Shown in pieces: positions 1-12,600 of a DNA stretch of 64,000 nt (the first letter of the stretch is position 1; the number at the start of each line of letters is the position of its first letter). The stretch is taken from positions 4,563 through 68,562 of the forward strand of contig JAAPAO010000039.1 in assembly GCA_013115145.1 (NCBI GenBank), in the 5' to 3' direction. The position numbers and the translations under genes are program-made. The notes beneath the pieces were generated by a model. It was given only the letters and a program-made list of their open reading frames with translations. It was not told the origin of the DNA and did no database searches. This DNA is from Perkinsus chesapeaki. Taxonomy: Eukaryota > Perkinsozoa > Perkinsida > Perkinsidae.

Positions 1-75
<75 letters not shown>

Positions 76-77
76 TC
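1..77. repeat. (CTTT)n microsatellite
   Basis: An uninterrupted tetranucleotide run of about 19 CTTT units opens the window and may continue to its left. It lies about 30 bp downstream of the stop codon of the minus-strand endomannosidase gene. Length is likely to vary between alleles and to be miscounted in assemblies. Confidence 0.97.
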
Positions 78-108
78 AACCAACACAACCAAGTTAAAAG
101 GCCAACAC

Positions 109-2935
109 TCAAACAATAATGGCGCCTTGTGGCTTGAATATACGCTCAATCCACTCCCTCGTTCGCTTGAGATAGAAATCCGGATCCGGACCGTAGCTCA
201 AGTAGCCGCGGGAAGGCCAATCTTGCGAAGCCCTACTCAACTTGCCGTCTATAGCGGGCTCGATGTTGGTGCCTTCGTGCCATTCGTTGAAGGATGTGAT
301 AGAAATCTGAAGAAACCCGAAAACCCTAATTGTGAATGGGCATGTACCATTTTTGGCTGCATTTTGGCGGCCTCGTTGAACATCTCGTCGAAGTAGTCGC
401 CTTCCCGGCGATCTTTGGTGTTGCCGTAGTTCCAGGGCCTCACCTCTTCATCGATATAACCAGGCCCAACCTGATCATCTGATTATTACTAGGACGCGAA
501 GCTGAGTCAGCCTCCATGCACGCAAATAGCCTCTGAGGGTAAATTCACAAGAGTCGAGCACGCTGCCACGAAGCTGAGCTCAGAAGTTGCCAGAGCGTTG
601 CGCATGGGGCGTATTGCTAACATACACATTTACACTATTAAGATCCTGGCATTCTTTGCATCTGTGTCTAGGCCAACCCTGGACTAAAGATTCGTACAAC
701 GAGCCAACGGCGACCGAAACATCAGCAAGCTTCACAGAAGCCTCGAAAATATAAGCCAACTGCATGGTGCTCACGCTAGGAACGAAATATATTCCGGCCT
801 CTCTGGCAACTCTGTTCATTGATGGCCAGTTGGACGGTGTGCTGCCGTAAACAAAACCAGTTGCTGCAAAGTAGGTATAAAAACCATCTGAGAAAATTAA
901 AAGTAGATCACTCCAAGGATGCCTTGTAGCTGCGGGAGTAGGCGAGGTGGTCCAAGGCTGTAAATAAATCAATTTCAAGCGCACATGCCTAGATCATTTC
1001 AATAACAATACTGTGATTGCCAATACGTGCCGAACGGAAGTGCAAGCGCGGTCAAGACTCTCAGCTTCGAATGTTATTGCATTCTAGACTTGACGCATCT
1101 AAGGATTTCACAAATGTTTATGGTGCAGAGGGCTGCTAATTTCCTTCCGCGATATCTTCTGCGAAGTGCGTCGATGCAAGCAACCCTATAAGAGAAGGAC
1201 AACTTATGCCCGATCGTTTTTCTCACCAAACCCGGCATATGCATATACACGGTGATGAGCTTCAACCCAAAGAAAGATCGCAGTGCAGTCTAGGCCCTTC
1301 TGGCCCCGGATTGAGGTGTCCCCTGTGGGACTTAGTAACCTCGACCATTCTTTGGCAGTGTTGTGATAACTGTCATAAATGTACCTAAAGTGATAGTTGG
1401 CTGGGCAACGTTGAAGCTGATGAGGACTATGTCGAATCTCTAGGAGTCTAAGCTGCCCTTCAGCGTGTGACTGTAAACCCGCGAGTACCAATGCGCCGGG
1501 TTATCGGGTTCCCATTCGGCCAAGAGGCTTACACTAGAGGCAATGAGGCCCCGTCGTGGGTACTAGGAATTCTATATAGAGCTGGGTGGCCGCCATAATG
1601 TTCATGAATGTACTGAAAATCGCTCCTCACCGACATAGGGTTTCGGCCTGCGAGGGGAGTTCAAGCTGAATGCTTTAGTGGTGTCGCACCTTCGTACGGC
1701 TCTAGGTGTATAGCAACTCGCATTCCATGGGCCCAGGCAGCGTCAAGGAGCAAGTCGGCAACTGGATCGAAGGAATCGTTCCGGCCAGCAGGGTCATGCA
1801 GGCCCGGAGGGTACCTCGAGGGAAAGCCGTCATTCTATGTTCACAGAACCTTTTTAAAAGGTTCTTCTTTTATATGCTTTAGCCACTCGAGAGCGCCTAT
1901 ACCACGAAATAACCAAGGAGCTATAGAGGAAACACAAATGGTAAATACGGTACAATAGCGATAAGCAGGCTAACATATATACATTAGTGCACTTATTACT
2001 AAAGCAGATGAGTACACTCTGTACTATTACTATCACTCACTATAGAATAGTATCTCTGTACTCAGTTTAACTAAGTTAGTTACCAAATACAATATACTAT
2101 TACTACTAAAAGTATAGAGTACACAATACAGTTTTATATATACGGCAATGGACCATGAATTCAATAAAAAGCAACAAACATGTTAATGAGCACAAATCTA
2201 ACATAAGTACATTAACGGCTTATATAATGCAATAATAGGTGAGAGAAGCTATTTGCGCACTTCACAGCTCGACAAGAGAATTCTCAACAATCTATAGCGG
2301 GGCTGAACCACATACACACCAGCTCACAGCAACGACTCCTAGTCCAGCTCTTTTCATCATGGCCATGTGGGAGGCAATAACACCCTTATCAAGGGAAGAA
2401 TACGGTCCGAGCTGAGGCCAGTATGAGGCACCGATATCGTCATTCTCCGGCACGTGTGCTCCTTGCGAGTATCTGATAAATTGAGGGCCAACATCCCACT
2501 TCTGCGCTTCCGGTACTTTTTAGCGGTCGCTGCGTCCCAGTGCGGAATTCGGGAATGGTTCCAATGAGCCCAAGCTCCGTCATGATCTTCGCTTCGATAC
2601 CACATATAGTAAAAAGCATGAGCGTTGCATCGCCAGCTGCAGGTGTCGGCTCCCACTGTGCTTGGCAGTAATGAGGCAGTTGTTTCAGCGTCAACCGATT
2701 CAGTGCGCTTCGCATCAGCACTTTGTGTCTCATTATCTGTTTCGTTAACTCTTGCTTTGTTACTAGACATCCTCCTATGGTCATTCAGCAGCACTCTACG
2801 AAGGCCCAGCGGGCGGTCGTCTGCCCACGGTATCACGAATGATCCGGTGATAGCACAGAGGACTATCAGGGCATAGACCAGAGAGACCATGCTCACTATG
2901 AAGATCCAACAGTTAAGACGTCCGGGAAGCCGCAT
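109..2935 (-). CDS. MANEA: Glycoprotein endo-alpha-1,2-mannosidase (GH99), 8 exons
   Basis: Predicted 467-aa type II Golgi membrane enzyme that in other eukaryotes trims glucosylated mannose from N-glycans. Exons on the minus strand: 2935-2517, 2472-2320, 1814-1690, 1647-1533, 1384-1227, 887-775, 470-348 and 306-109. All seven introns (41 to 505 bp) are GT-AG and all phases agree. Residues 10-32 form a signal anchor, followed by a low-complexity stem. Seen motifs include AHWNHSRIPHWD, SWYPPG (W and YPPG joined across an intron), HLEPYEGR, VYIYDSY, GFDGFYTYF and PSVGPGYID. The FNEWHEGTNIE motif carries the catalytic Glu pair (about E410 and E413) of GH99. Length agrees with animal MANEA (about 460 aa). 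Downstream of the stop is a CTTT microsatellite. I see no disruption, so the gene looks functional. Confidence 0.95.
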
Positions 2936-3630
2936 GAAAAGCCTTCAAGGCACTGTCGTCAGAGAGCCCGAGATCTCCAATTGACAACCTTTGCATGACC
3001 TGGGAACAGCCGAGATGCAATAAACGGTCCAGTCTGGGGTGACATGATGAAGGATGTGACATCGTAGAGCAGGGTGCAGCGCGCGCCAAGTCGCGCGACA
3101 TGCATTTGCTCATTTCTGTGTCTTCTTTTCTTCTAGATTGAAATTGTCTTTTTACTTAGCAAATTTGGTCGAGCAGTTCACCGCTGTGCTGTCCTACGTC
3201 CCTTGAACAACACTCTACTTCATCATATACTGCCTTGTGTACTTCCTAATTGCGCGGCGTATCCTGCAATCGGATGGGAAGCACTGCCAACTTTGCATAG
3301 ACGGCGTTATTCGACTCATCTCCCTCGGTTCGGGTTGCTGTGCACGCACGCGCTCACTTAGAACTGTTAGTCCCGTCCGTCAGATACTTATATGACTCAT
3401 ATAGCCAGACTAATCGAACCAATGATGATGATATACTGACACGCATGCGGTACGAAAGTTGTCTCTTATCCCGGTCACGGAGCTAGGTAACTAAGAACGA
3501 TACACAACGGGTATTCTGGAAGAACTAATGCCTATCAGCTAGACGCTGCCGAGATGGTGCGCCCCTGTACAGAGCAACAAGAGTCAGAGACAGCAACAAA
3601 GGGGAGCTGTAGAGTATGGCTTATGGATAT
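2936..3630. other. Intergenic region
   Basis: Lies between the start of the endomannosidase gene and the 3' end of the next minus-strand gene. Only short overlapping open frames are present, with no recognisable domain, RNA or repeat. It should hold the promoter of the endomannosidase gene, but I see no defined element. Confidence 0.5.
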
Positions 3631-4587
3631 TCAAGCAAATATAGGATCCAAACCGAGCACGCTGCCCTCCTTACTAATCAACCATAAGCCCCCGTCATCG
3701 CGAGCGAAAAAACGAGAGATTATGAGCCGTTGTAAAGGCGAATGATATGAGGAGGTTTTCGAATGCAGGTCTGTTATGCAGACAGTAAGTGAACCAGAGT
3801 AGTAGCCGACCACGAAGCATAGGCCTCGATTGCTGTCAACGTCAAGATCGCAGCCGACTAGGTCTAATTCAGCTATAGTTCCCAGCGGCTTTCCATCCAT
3901 GGAGATGGCCGAGAGAGTAGAGCTAGATGACCGACCATTCGCTCTGTGTAATAGCAAGATCTGCGGTGGCTGCCCGTCCCTTTCAAAAATAGCCAAGCCA
4001 TCTGCACACGTGCCGCCGCAGTCATAAAAAATTTTGGTGGATTCGTCGGGACCGATACGAAGCACAGATGCCCCTCGCCATGAGAGGCCATAAAAATAAC
4101 CGTTGCTGGACATTGTTGGTTTTGACATGAAGTCGACCAATGTTCTCCATGGTCCCCATTTCGGAGCCAGCGACTTATCCGGGTGGTGAGCCTTCCACTG
4201 CGACACCGCGAAGGAGCGTCCAGTGTTCTGTTCGACGGCGATGATATCTCCCGAAGATGGCTCCACTCCAAGGCACAAGAGGAAGCCAATGTCGAGGGTT
4301 CCATGATCAATCAGCTCACCAGAAGACCGAATCTCTAGCAAGCTGCATTCACAAATGCTTTTGCGCTTAACCACAAGGAGACTGGAGCAGTCTTGAGTTC
4401 GACAACAAGCAGTGGACCGTATTCCCTTGGCCAGTGTTAAGGGACTAGTGAACCCTACTAGGCGAGGTATTAGTAGCTCCCAAATGACTGAAAGGCAATC
4501 TACCGGCAAGGGCGTGTGATAACGCTTGGAGAGAATAGTAATGACTGTGAGAGAGCGTAGACGAGCCTTGGGGTAAGCAAATGCCAT
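3631..4587 (-). CDS. Unknown protein, copy 1 of a tandem pair (318 aa)
   Basis: Single open frame of 318 codons from an ATG at 4587. I do not recognise the family. The N-terminal third (about residues 1-60) has the pattern VDCLSVIWELLIPRLVGF, which vaguely resembles the helical start of an F-box or ankyrin protein without matching either. The rest is rich in short beta-strand-like segments (FYGLSW, FYDCGGT, GLAIFERDGQ, LLLHR, GTIAELDLVGCDLDVD, GLCFVVGYYSGS, GGLWLISKEG), which suggests a beta-propeller-like fold. No signal peptide, membrane segment or intron is evident. The neighbour at 5213-6172 is a clear paralogue in the same orientation, so this is a local duplication. Family-level function is unknown. 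Confidence 0.8.
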   Translation of the reverse strand: MAFAYPKARLRSLTVITILSKRYHTPLPVDCLSVIWELLIPRLVGFTSPLTLAKGIRSTACCRTQDCSSLLVVKRKSICECSLLEIRSSGELIDHGTLDIGFLLCLGVEPSSGDIIAVEQNTGRSFAVSQWKAHHPDKSLAPKWGPWRTLVDFMSKPTMSSNGYFYGLSWRGASVLRIGPDESTKIFYDCGGTCADGLAIFERDGQPPQILLLHRANGRSSSSTLSAISMDGKPLGTIAELDLVGCDLDVDSNRGLCFVVGYYSGSLTVCITDLHSKTSSYHSPLQRLIISRFFARDDGGLWLISKEGSVLGLDPIFA

Positions 4588-5212
4588 TTACTTTTCTACT
4601 AGTCCCTAACTAAGAAGAATATGTCCGAGTGGGGGAAGGGATGCTCCGACAGACGTGCGAGAGATTTCGTTTTCGTTGGTATTGGTAAGCTCATTTTGCT
4701 GATAACGTGTTATCAAGAAAAAGGGAGAGCAACAGTACTATGCGACGAGACGCCTCAAAGCTACCGACGATGGCCAGAGTCGTGGCCACCAGGATGGGCC
4801 ATAAGATGGCGAACCGGGGCGATCAGATCGGCTGGAGGTTTATAGAAGGAGGTCAAATGTTCCCTGGCGGAGTGCATGTGATATTTCAGTGGGGCATGCT
4901 TCCAATCACGTCTCCACGCCAGTAGTATTTTTGACGGGAATCTGAGAACCCCCAATTTGATGTTTTCGTTAAGCCCACTGAGCTCGACAAAGGGGGCTAA
5001 TAGAAGCTTTCCGACTACTCATGATTCACATGTCTAACAATTCCTAAGTCCAAACCACAGAGCGGCAGACAGTCGTACTCACAAAGCCCTAGAGTAACGT
5101 CAGGACATTACAGGAGCCACTAGTTAACCAATAGGTGAGGAAATAATCATTATTCAATAATGCGTCACGGTCACAAAAAACGAAAGAAAACAGAATTGGT
5201 GAACCAAACTGG
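4588..5212. other. Spacer between tandem paralogues
   Basis: About 625 bp separate the two paralogues. Short frames occur on both strands, but none continues either paralogue and none has a recognisable domain. It probably contains the 3' end of the upstream copy's transcript and the promoter of the downstream copy. Confidence 0.45.
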
Positions 5213-6172
5213 TCAGATGTAGACGGAATCGAGAGCCTCCACGTCCCTTTGTTCAGTGATGATCCAGAGGCCACCATCATCTCGAACGAATAAGTCCAAT
5301 AAGGAAATATTAGGGAGGGCAACATGGGTACGAACGCACCCCTTGAGGAGGTCTATTATGCACACAGTGGGCGAGTTAGAACCAGAGTAGTAGCCGACCA
5401 CGAAGCATAGGCCTTGATTGTTGTCAACGTCAAGATCGCAGCCGACTAGGTCTATCTCAGCTATAGTTCCCAGCGACTTTCCATCCATGGAGATGGCTGA
5501 AAGAGTAGAGCTAGATGATCGACCATTTGGTCTGTGCAATAGCAAGATCCGTGACGTCTGCCCGTCCCTTTCAAAAATAGCTAAGGCATCTGCACGCGTG
5601 CCGCCGCAGTCATAAAAAGTCTCAGTGGCTCCGTACGGGACAACGCGAATTACAGAAGCCCCTTGCCAAGAGAGCCCATAGAAGGCACCGTCGCTGCAGA
5701 AGACAGGGCTGCCTATGTGCCCCAGCACAACGTCCCAGGACACCCGAGAGGGCTGGACCTCCTCGCTAGTTGCCTCCGCCGAACATTGCCAGTCCGTAAA
5801 TCGACATGAGCACCCCGTGTTTTTCTCGATACAGATCAAGGCGCCAGATGAAGCTTCCATGGCGAGGCAAAGCAGAAACCCGACGTTGAGCGTATTGTGT
5901 CGGATGCTGTCCCCGGACGACCGAGCTTCAAACAGACCGCACTGGTAGCGCTTCCACCGTCTTAAAAGCAGTAGACCGGAGCCATCAGGGCGCTTGTAGC
6001 TCGGAGAGGCTTGTACACCGATGGCCACCTTTTCGGGAGCGGTAAAGGCAACAAGGCAAGGCAGAGCAAACTGCCAGATGTCTGAGACACAGTCGACTGG
6101 CAGTACCGGAAGGTGGTGCGAAGCTAAGTACTTGGTGACCAATACCGAACGCAAGCGCTCCGCCGGGTACAT
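5213..6172 (-). CDS. Unknown protein, copy 2 of a tandem pair (319 aa)
   Basis: Open frame starting at the first ATG (6172); the frame is open a few codons further 5' but without an ATG. It aligns over its whole length with the protein at 3631-4587. Conservation is uneven: the segment from FYGLSWQGAS through YDCGGTRAD, AIFERDGQ, LLHRPNGRSSSSTLS, SMDGKSLGTIAE and DLVGCDLDVD to VGYYSGS is nearly identical, while the N-terminal half and the last 40 residues have diverged. This copy has a two-residue insertion after VGYYSGS. No intron, signal peptide or membrane segment is visible. Function unknown; a propeller-like fold is only a guess from the repeated strand-turn pattern. Confidence 0.8.
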   Translation of the reverse strand: MYPAERLRSVLVTKYLASHHLPVLPVDCVSDIWQFALPCLVAFTAPEKVAIGVQASPSYKRPDGSGLLLLRRWKRYQCGLFEARSSGDSIRHNTLNVGFLLCLAMEASSGALICIEKNTGCSCRFTDWQCSAEATSEEVQPSRVSWDVVLGHIGSPVFCSDGAFYGLSWQGASVIRVVPYGATETFYDCGGTRADALAIFERDGQTSRILLLHRPNGRSSSSTLSAISMDGKSLGTIAEIDLVGCDLDVDNNQGLCFVVGYYSGSNSPTVCIIDLLKGCVRTHVALPNISLLDLFVRDDGGLWIITEQRDVEALDSVYI

Positions 6173-6615
6173 TACAGCGAGGCTCAACCTTGTTACTGAA
6201 ATTGAATGTTAGCTTTTCCGTGTAACGTTCACGGGAGGTATTGACAGCGCAAGACACATACATATGCGAAACGATTGTGGCAGATTTCAGAAAATCTATC
6301 AATCCTTAACCGGAGAAAAGATCATCTCACTTCAAGGACGTGGTGCTTTCTGGCAGTTCCCGGATACACTTCCGTCAAGGAAGCCGAACGTTACATCTGA
6401 AGCAACCTGTCCGGCTTTTGGCCGTATCTGAATCATGTGTGGATGCGTTAGTCTACATACGAAAATTTCCGTAAGTTCTGCCGATTCTTGTACTGCCCAG
6501 ACGTGCCGAATGTATTACTCGCAGTCACTCAGTGGCCCAGCTGCGCACTAGTAACAACGCAACACCTCTCGGTTATGAAATAATGAACTGTTAAGCACTA
6601 TACTCAAATATGCGC
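6173..6615. other. Intergenic region
   Basis: 443 bp between the 5' end of the tandem unknown gene and the stop codon of the DIS3L2-like gene. Nothing recognisable on either strand. Confidence 0.45.
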
Positions 6616-9600
6616 TCAGTCACTTATGGTCTCGGCCGCGCTGGCTACTTCGTCATCCTCGGGCCCCTCAACAGCGTCATCTTCCCCAGCATGACGATGA
6701 ACAAGTTCAAACCCTTCAGCCTTAGACGGGTCGTAAAGTTTGTTGTATTGAGGGTGGAATGGCGACAGCGCAACTGCGACGAAATCGACGGGAACCGTAT
6801 CGGTTGGGACGATCGCTATGGGTATCTGGAGAACTCGGCTTCACTCGGCAGTTGCCCCAAGACTTACAGCAGAGAATAGCTGCACCGAAACTTTTCGACT
6901 GCGCTGGTTGTCCTTTGGATTCTCCCATTCGTAAATGGCCTGGCCTGCCCTATAGGACACCGCAAGAGGCTTGGCTAATAGACTCAGCTCTTCGGTCATA
7001 TGTGGACTCCTGTGACCTTTATAGAAGGGCAAGGTGACATTGTAGAATCTGAACATACATTGTTAACCTTGTCCTTGCGTAGTGCTATCACAAACTTGCA
7101 GACTTTCATCCAATTTTTAAGACAGGTTGAACTTCCCGAGAATGCACGGAGAAGACTAAACGGTTTTCGATATCGAGAAGGTGCATTCTCAAAGATGTCC
7201 CGGCTTGTGGCGTGAAAAAATTCGAAAAACCGAAATAATCCCCATTATTTATTGCGAAGCGAGGAAGCTCCCAAAGCAGCAATCTTACACTTGACATTCC
7301 TTAACGAATTTGGGGATGTACACCGACAGGCAACTCTCTTTAATAGCCACAACAGTGCCAGTGGTATAATGAAGACTATCTCTCGTGCGGAGATAGATAC
7401 AGAAGAAAGTGACATCAAACTTTGTCTGAGCTTCTCGACTGGCCTTCTTCATCTCTAACAAATCAACACACTGGACTCGACTGCCGTATGGTCAGAGCTC
7501 ACTGTTGCATTCTTCACATTGAGCGCCATGCTCCTCGAGGGTCATTTTAAGCTCTCTCTTCTCCGTCGGCTGTAGCTGAAAAAGGCGTTCCAGTTTTCGG
7601 ACAGAAACACCGAAGATTTCAAACAGGGCTCTACGGAAGATGATAGAGACTGAATTCAGCTGACCAACTTCATGCTTGCCGAGCGTCACATACATAGCAA
7701 ATACAGTGGTAGTAGCTTAATTAATGGTGTAATACTGTTAACGCAGTGAGAAGCATCCGTCAAGCTCAGATATCCCAACAACAATCTCAGCCTGGGAAAT
7801 GAAGTTCATCTATTTCAGTTCATCCCGGCACATACTTCCTTCACCAAGCAGACTCAATAATGCTCGTAGGTTTAAAAAGCTACCGGAATTTCACAAAACC
7901 AACTCGGCAACGTCTGTAGAGGGGGCATGCATGTCTCAAAACATTGACAATTTCAATATATAGTGTGGTGCTCGCTAAGTAACAGCCACTTTCCAGACTT
8001 GCAATGAGCCTATTGGCCCAACAGGTCTCTCTTCATTCTCCTTACACACACCAGAAACATATTATAATATAAAATACTAATAACAGATTCCCTAATAATG
8101 ACGTACCAGAATTTGCAGTTGACGATGGACCATAACATCGGCGTAGCGTCTAATGGGGGATGTGAAATGGGTGTAAAGTGGGAACGCCAGGGCGTAGTGG
8201 GAGACACTGCGGCCATCTGAACCTTGAACACCGTACCTAAGAAATGCGACGTGATTCCCAATGAGAGAACCCATGTCACTGTCAAGATTCAATGTTACTA
8301 CCGAAAATTGCGCAAAACCTGTCCCGTGAAAAACCATAAGAAGGAACATTATAGGAGCGCAGTGGATATCTTGGATCAGCAGTAGAGTACAAAAGATACA
8401 TCAGTCCACACACTTCAGCAAGTTAGAAAACCACTGAGGCGAATGCGTGACAGAGAACGATGATCTGGTAGGAGGGCGGGCAGGAGTCTCGAAACGGTAT
8501 AATATACTACTAGAAATATATGCGACGAAATCGATCAACCGTTTCATCACACCAGATCAACAACTGAACATGAATTCGAATTTCTTACTCTGCCGGGCGC
8601 ATCGTTTTCATGACCATGTTCTCGATAGACAGGCCGGCCTCAGGCGTCAGCTCTTTTTTAACATTAGTGAGAGCTTTGAAAACTAGTCCACTGTCGCCGC
8701 CGTCTCCAGCACACCAGACATCTTCCGAGATACCTGACCATCGAATTCCAAACGAAGTTCCTAGTCTCTCAGGCCCACCCAAGTCCTGCGTGAGAAGTTT
8801 AGTAATATTCTCGAAGCCTTGCTTCATTGGTCGGTCATGGTGTCGTAGGACTGCCATTTCCCTCATTTGCTCGTCTGTATTGTTGGCAATGGCAGTGGCC
8901 ACGCAGCGATTGGCTGCAAGCATCAACTGACATAATACAACTAGGGCTGAGCCGAGAATCGAACCCGGGACCTCGCGCACCCGAAGCGCGAATCATACCA
9001 CTAGACCACACAGCCTCTTGCTAGCCCGGACTATATACGCACCTCCTCAATAAGCCAGTGACTCGGAGTGTGCGAGTCCAAACCATATCCGATAGGAAGA
9101 TTCGTTTCAGGATCGATCTTAAACAACAGCTTGTGTTTATCAATCCTCACCGAACCGTCATCGAACCGGTTAACTCGAACCTGTTCAGCATTCCTAATAA
9201 ATTCACATCACCGAAATCGCCCACCTTCTTGCAGACAGCGTAGAGCAAGTTCAAGTCATTGACAACTTCCTCCCACGTATGACCATCAGTCACCGCAGGC
9301 CTGATAGATTGGGGAATCTCAAGCTTCACTGCGCCACGAAATTCCTACTTGTCAGTCAGCGGTTTTCCGTCCAATATATCCTGCACTTCGTCATAGTTGA
9401 ACCGGCAGCACGATTTAATCGCCGATTTGTAGAACTTGGGCCCCGACTTGCAGCGGAACTGATCATGCGCACGCGTGCAGATTTCCCATTTCTCATCATC
9501 TACATCGTTCTTGTCATCGATACCGATGATCCTTCCCGTGTTAACATCTATTCTGAAAGTCGATGTAAAGGTAAGCTTCGGCTCGGCTGGATTCAGACTG

Positions 9601-12600
9601 CACAGCTGCGCGCAGAGACCTTCGGGCAGCATCGGAAACATCTGAAAGCTTGCATCGCTCCGCTGCAGATGATTTCCGCAGGGCTTATTTATTGGACGGC
9701 AAAAACCCTCACACGGGAGATACAAAGCCTCTCAATATTTTTGTGACATGTTACTAACAGTGAGAGTTCTTAGGCGCGCGGGAATACGCCTGGCCTCCGC
9801 CTTACTCTGTGACAGAGGTAAACCGATGTGCATCTCTTTTGTGCTTCCTGATCTACCGCTGAACCTGAGAGAAGACAAGTTGACCTGTCGCATATCTTGC
9901 ATGCTTCAAGCTAAGATCCTACCTTGCTTCACATAGTGCGAAACATCGGCGATATGTACACCAACTTCAACCGTGTTCTCGTCGATTACATCGATACTCA
10001 CCGCGTCGTCCTGGAAACCGGAAATTAGACAGGTTAACGAAAACACGAAAATTATGAAAACGACCGGGAAAAACTTGGAAAAAAAGGACAAAAAATTAGG
10101 GAAAATTCATCGAACCCAACCCACCAGATCTCGAGCAGTCGCCGGATCAACCGTAAATATTCTTTTTTTCGTCAAGTCCCGCCGACTGCCACCGGGCATC
10201 ATCTCTCTCCTATACTCCGCCTGAGCGTCGGCGACCATCCTGTCCACCTGAAAATTCCCCACTCATTGCAGATGAGACCCGATGAGCTACTCACCTCAGA
10301 GTAGACTTGTCGGCTGAAGTCAGCCGCATGATGCTCCAAATTGGCCTCCTCCAAACAAGCTGCCGTTTCCGCAACCAAATCTCCGGCACTTCCAAAGGGC
10401 TTTCCGGCCAACCTAAGAAGTGTATGTTGGGAAAGTGTTGAAAGTCGACTTTTGGAGATCAATCGATGATTGCTTATTGCAACTCGGCGATGGAGACAAT
10501 ACGGTGCTGTTAGAGAAGTCTAGATGCGAGTAGTACACTAAAGTCTGGCATCCTTTCGGAAATACGGTTGACCCCCCGTAACGGGACTCGGTCTTTTCCG
10601 GCCTGTGTGTCACTATCAACGAACAACAAGCAACAGTTGCATCGTAGTCAATCTATTTTTTCAACTGCCATCTATCCCTGACGGACAGTCCCTCATCTGC
10701 AAACTTTCTCCTACCGCACTTTCCTCAAATCTCACTTTCCAAGCGGCAACACCGAGTTCGTCCCCCACTTCATCATTTGTACAGGAATCATCACGCGCCC
10801 ATTAATTGGCCCGGGCAAACGCAGTATTCGACTAACAACATCGTTCACCTGCAGAAGATTCGGAGGAAATGTGGTATTAAAACTGCTACCTGAATAAGCA
10901 TCCATGGTAGTCTCTTGTTCATTGGCTTGGCCCTGATGAACTTGTCCCCTGGTTGCACAAACGTCGTAAGAGGATCTCGCTCTGACAGGAACCGAAAAAA
11001 TTAACTTTCACAGATTGAACTTTTGAACTAGAATTCAGAGCCAATTGCAGAATTAACATTTCTCATCCTTTATTCCGCCCAACGAAGCTTCGACAAACTG
11101 GGCAACCCGAATTTGTACGGATATTCTCAAGAGTATCTTCCTCGGGAGAGTGCGTCCACAGTGGTCACAAAAATTCACCAACCCGACGAAGCTACTCCCC
11201 CGCAATCAGGAAGCGTATGAAGGAGACTCGCCGCACGTCCAAATCTCGCCACCTACCAATCTCTCCGTCAAGAGGGTTCTCATCACCCGCACTACCACCG
11301 GTCTTGTTCGCCTCCAAAGTGCACACGAACCTAAACACAACCTGAAACATCGCAACCTCGATTCTGGTCCAATCTAACATGGCATCTGTGACTACGGAGA
11401 TTGAATGTCCCTGGAAAGGTGCAGGAATCAACCTCTTTCGATTCGGCATATCCTACTCAGCGATCGAACCCGCCTTATGTTAGCTTGCTCTCGCGGCTCA
11501 AAGACCGTTATTGCAAGGATACAAGAATTATACTATATAATACTCCACGATTATACACAGTACGACATAGAAGACATAAGACAATCGTGACATCGACAAA
11601 TAGGCGGCCTCGACCGGTAAAAGCATCCAAAGAAGATCTCGCCTCCCAGACGAGAATCTTCCCGAAAACCCCTCCATCGAGAGCAAAGTAAGAGGGGGTG
11701 TGATCAGTTGGCTTTTTGCTCAGATGGGCAGTACACCCGGAAGCGACCAACTCTCTTACGGATGATTCGTCCAACATCTCTTCGACACATATACGACAAC
11801 CGCTGTTCTGAAGTAGTCCTTTCCGCCGCCTTCTCTCCCCTCATCAGACTCTTCAGAATCATCTCCTTTGCCCCCGCGACCCTCAGACTTTGCCAAACGC
11901 CTGAAATAGATATTGAAGATGACATGTGCAGGGATCGAACTTCCGCCTACTTAATATCGGCTCTGCTGGGAACTAAATCGTCCTCATCGCTCGACGAAGA
12001 CGACACGCTACAGCTACGTCCTCTACCATTTTTCCTATTCTTGAGATCCTTAAATTCTGGCGCGGCACGCAGCTGCCTGCCGCTAGTTTTATAGACCTGA
12101 TCACAAAGACTCTCCAAGCAAAGTCAGACCTAAATTTCATAACTTCTTTCGAATTCGACTACTATTATTAAACATTATTATTTATTATTTAAAAATGTGA
12201 TACTAGTAATCACTATTATCCCATGCTGGGATTCTCATCACATAATATTTCGGAAACTCATCTCACTTCAAGTCGCCCGAGAAACTATACTTTCTTATTT
12301 AGATAAAACTCACTAACTCTATGACATTCATTTTCAATCATACTTCATCACTTCCACATCAACTTATACTGCAAAGCCTGCTCATCACAGGTCCCATGCC
12401 GGTCCCAGAAAGCAACCCATCTCCCCGCCAATTTCAACGATCATGGAAACCAAAAAGTTTCCGATCTTCCCTCCTCACAAATTACTACACCCAATCCCAA
12501 TACCCCCCCTTAGTACTACCCATAGATCCCGCGGGTTCACTTTGACGACCACCTCGTCGCCATGGACGGCTCGGTTGCGATCGAACTTCCCTTTTATTAA

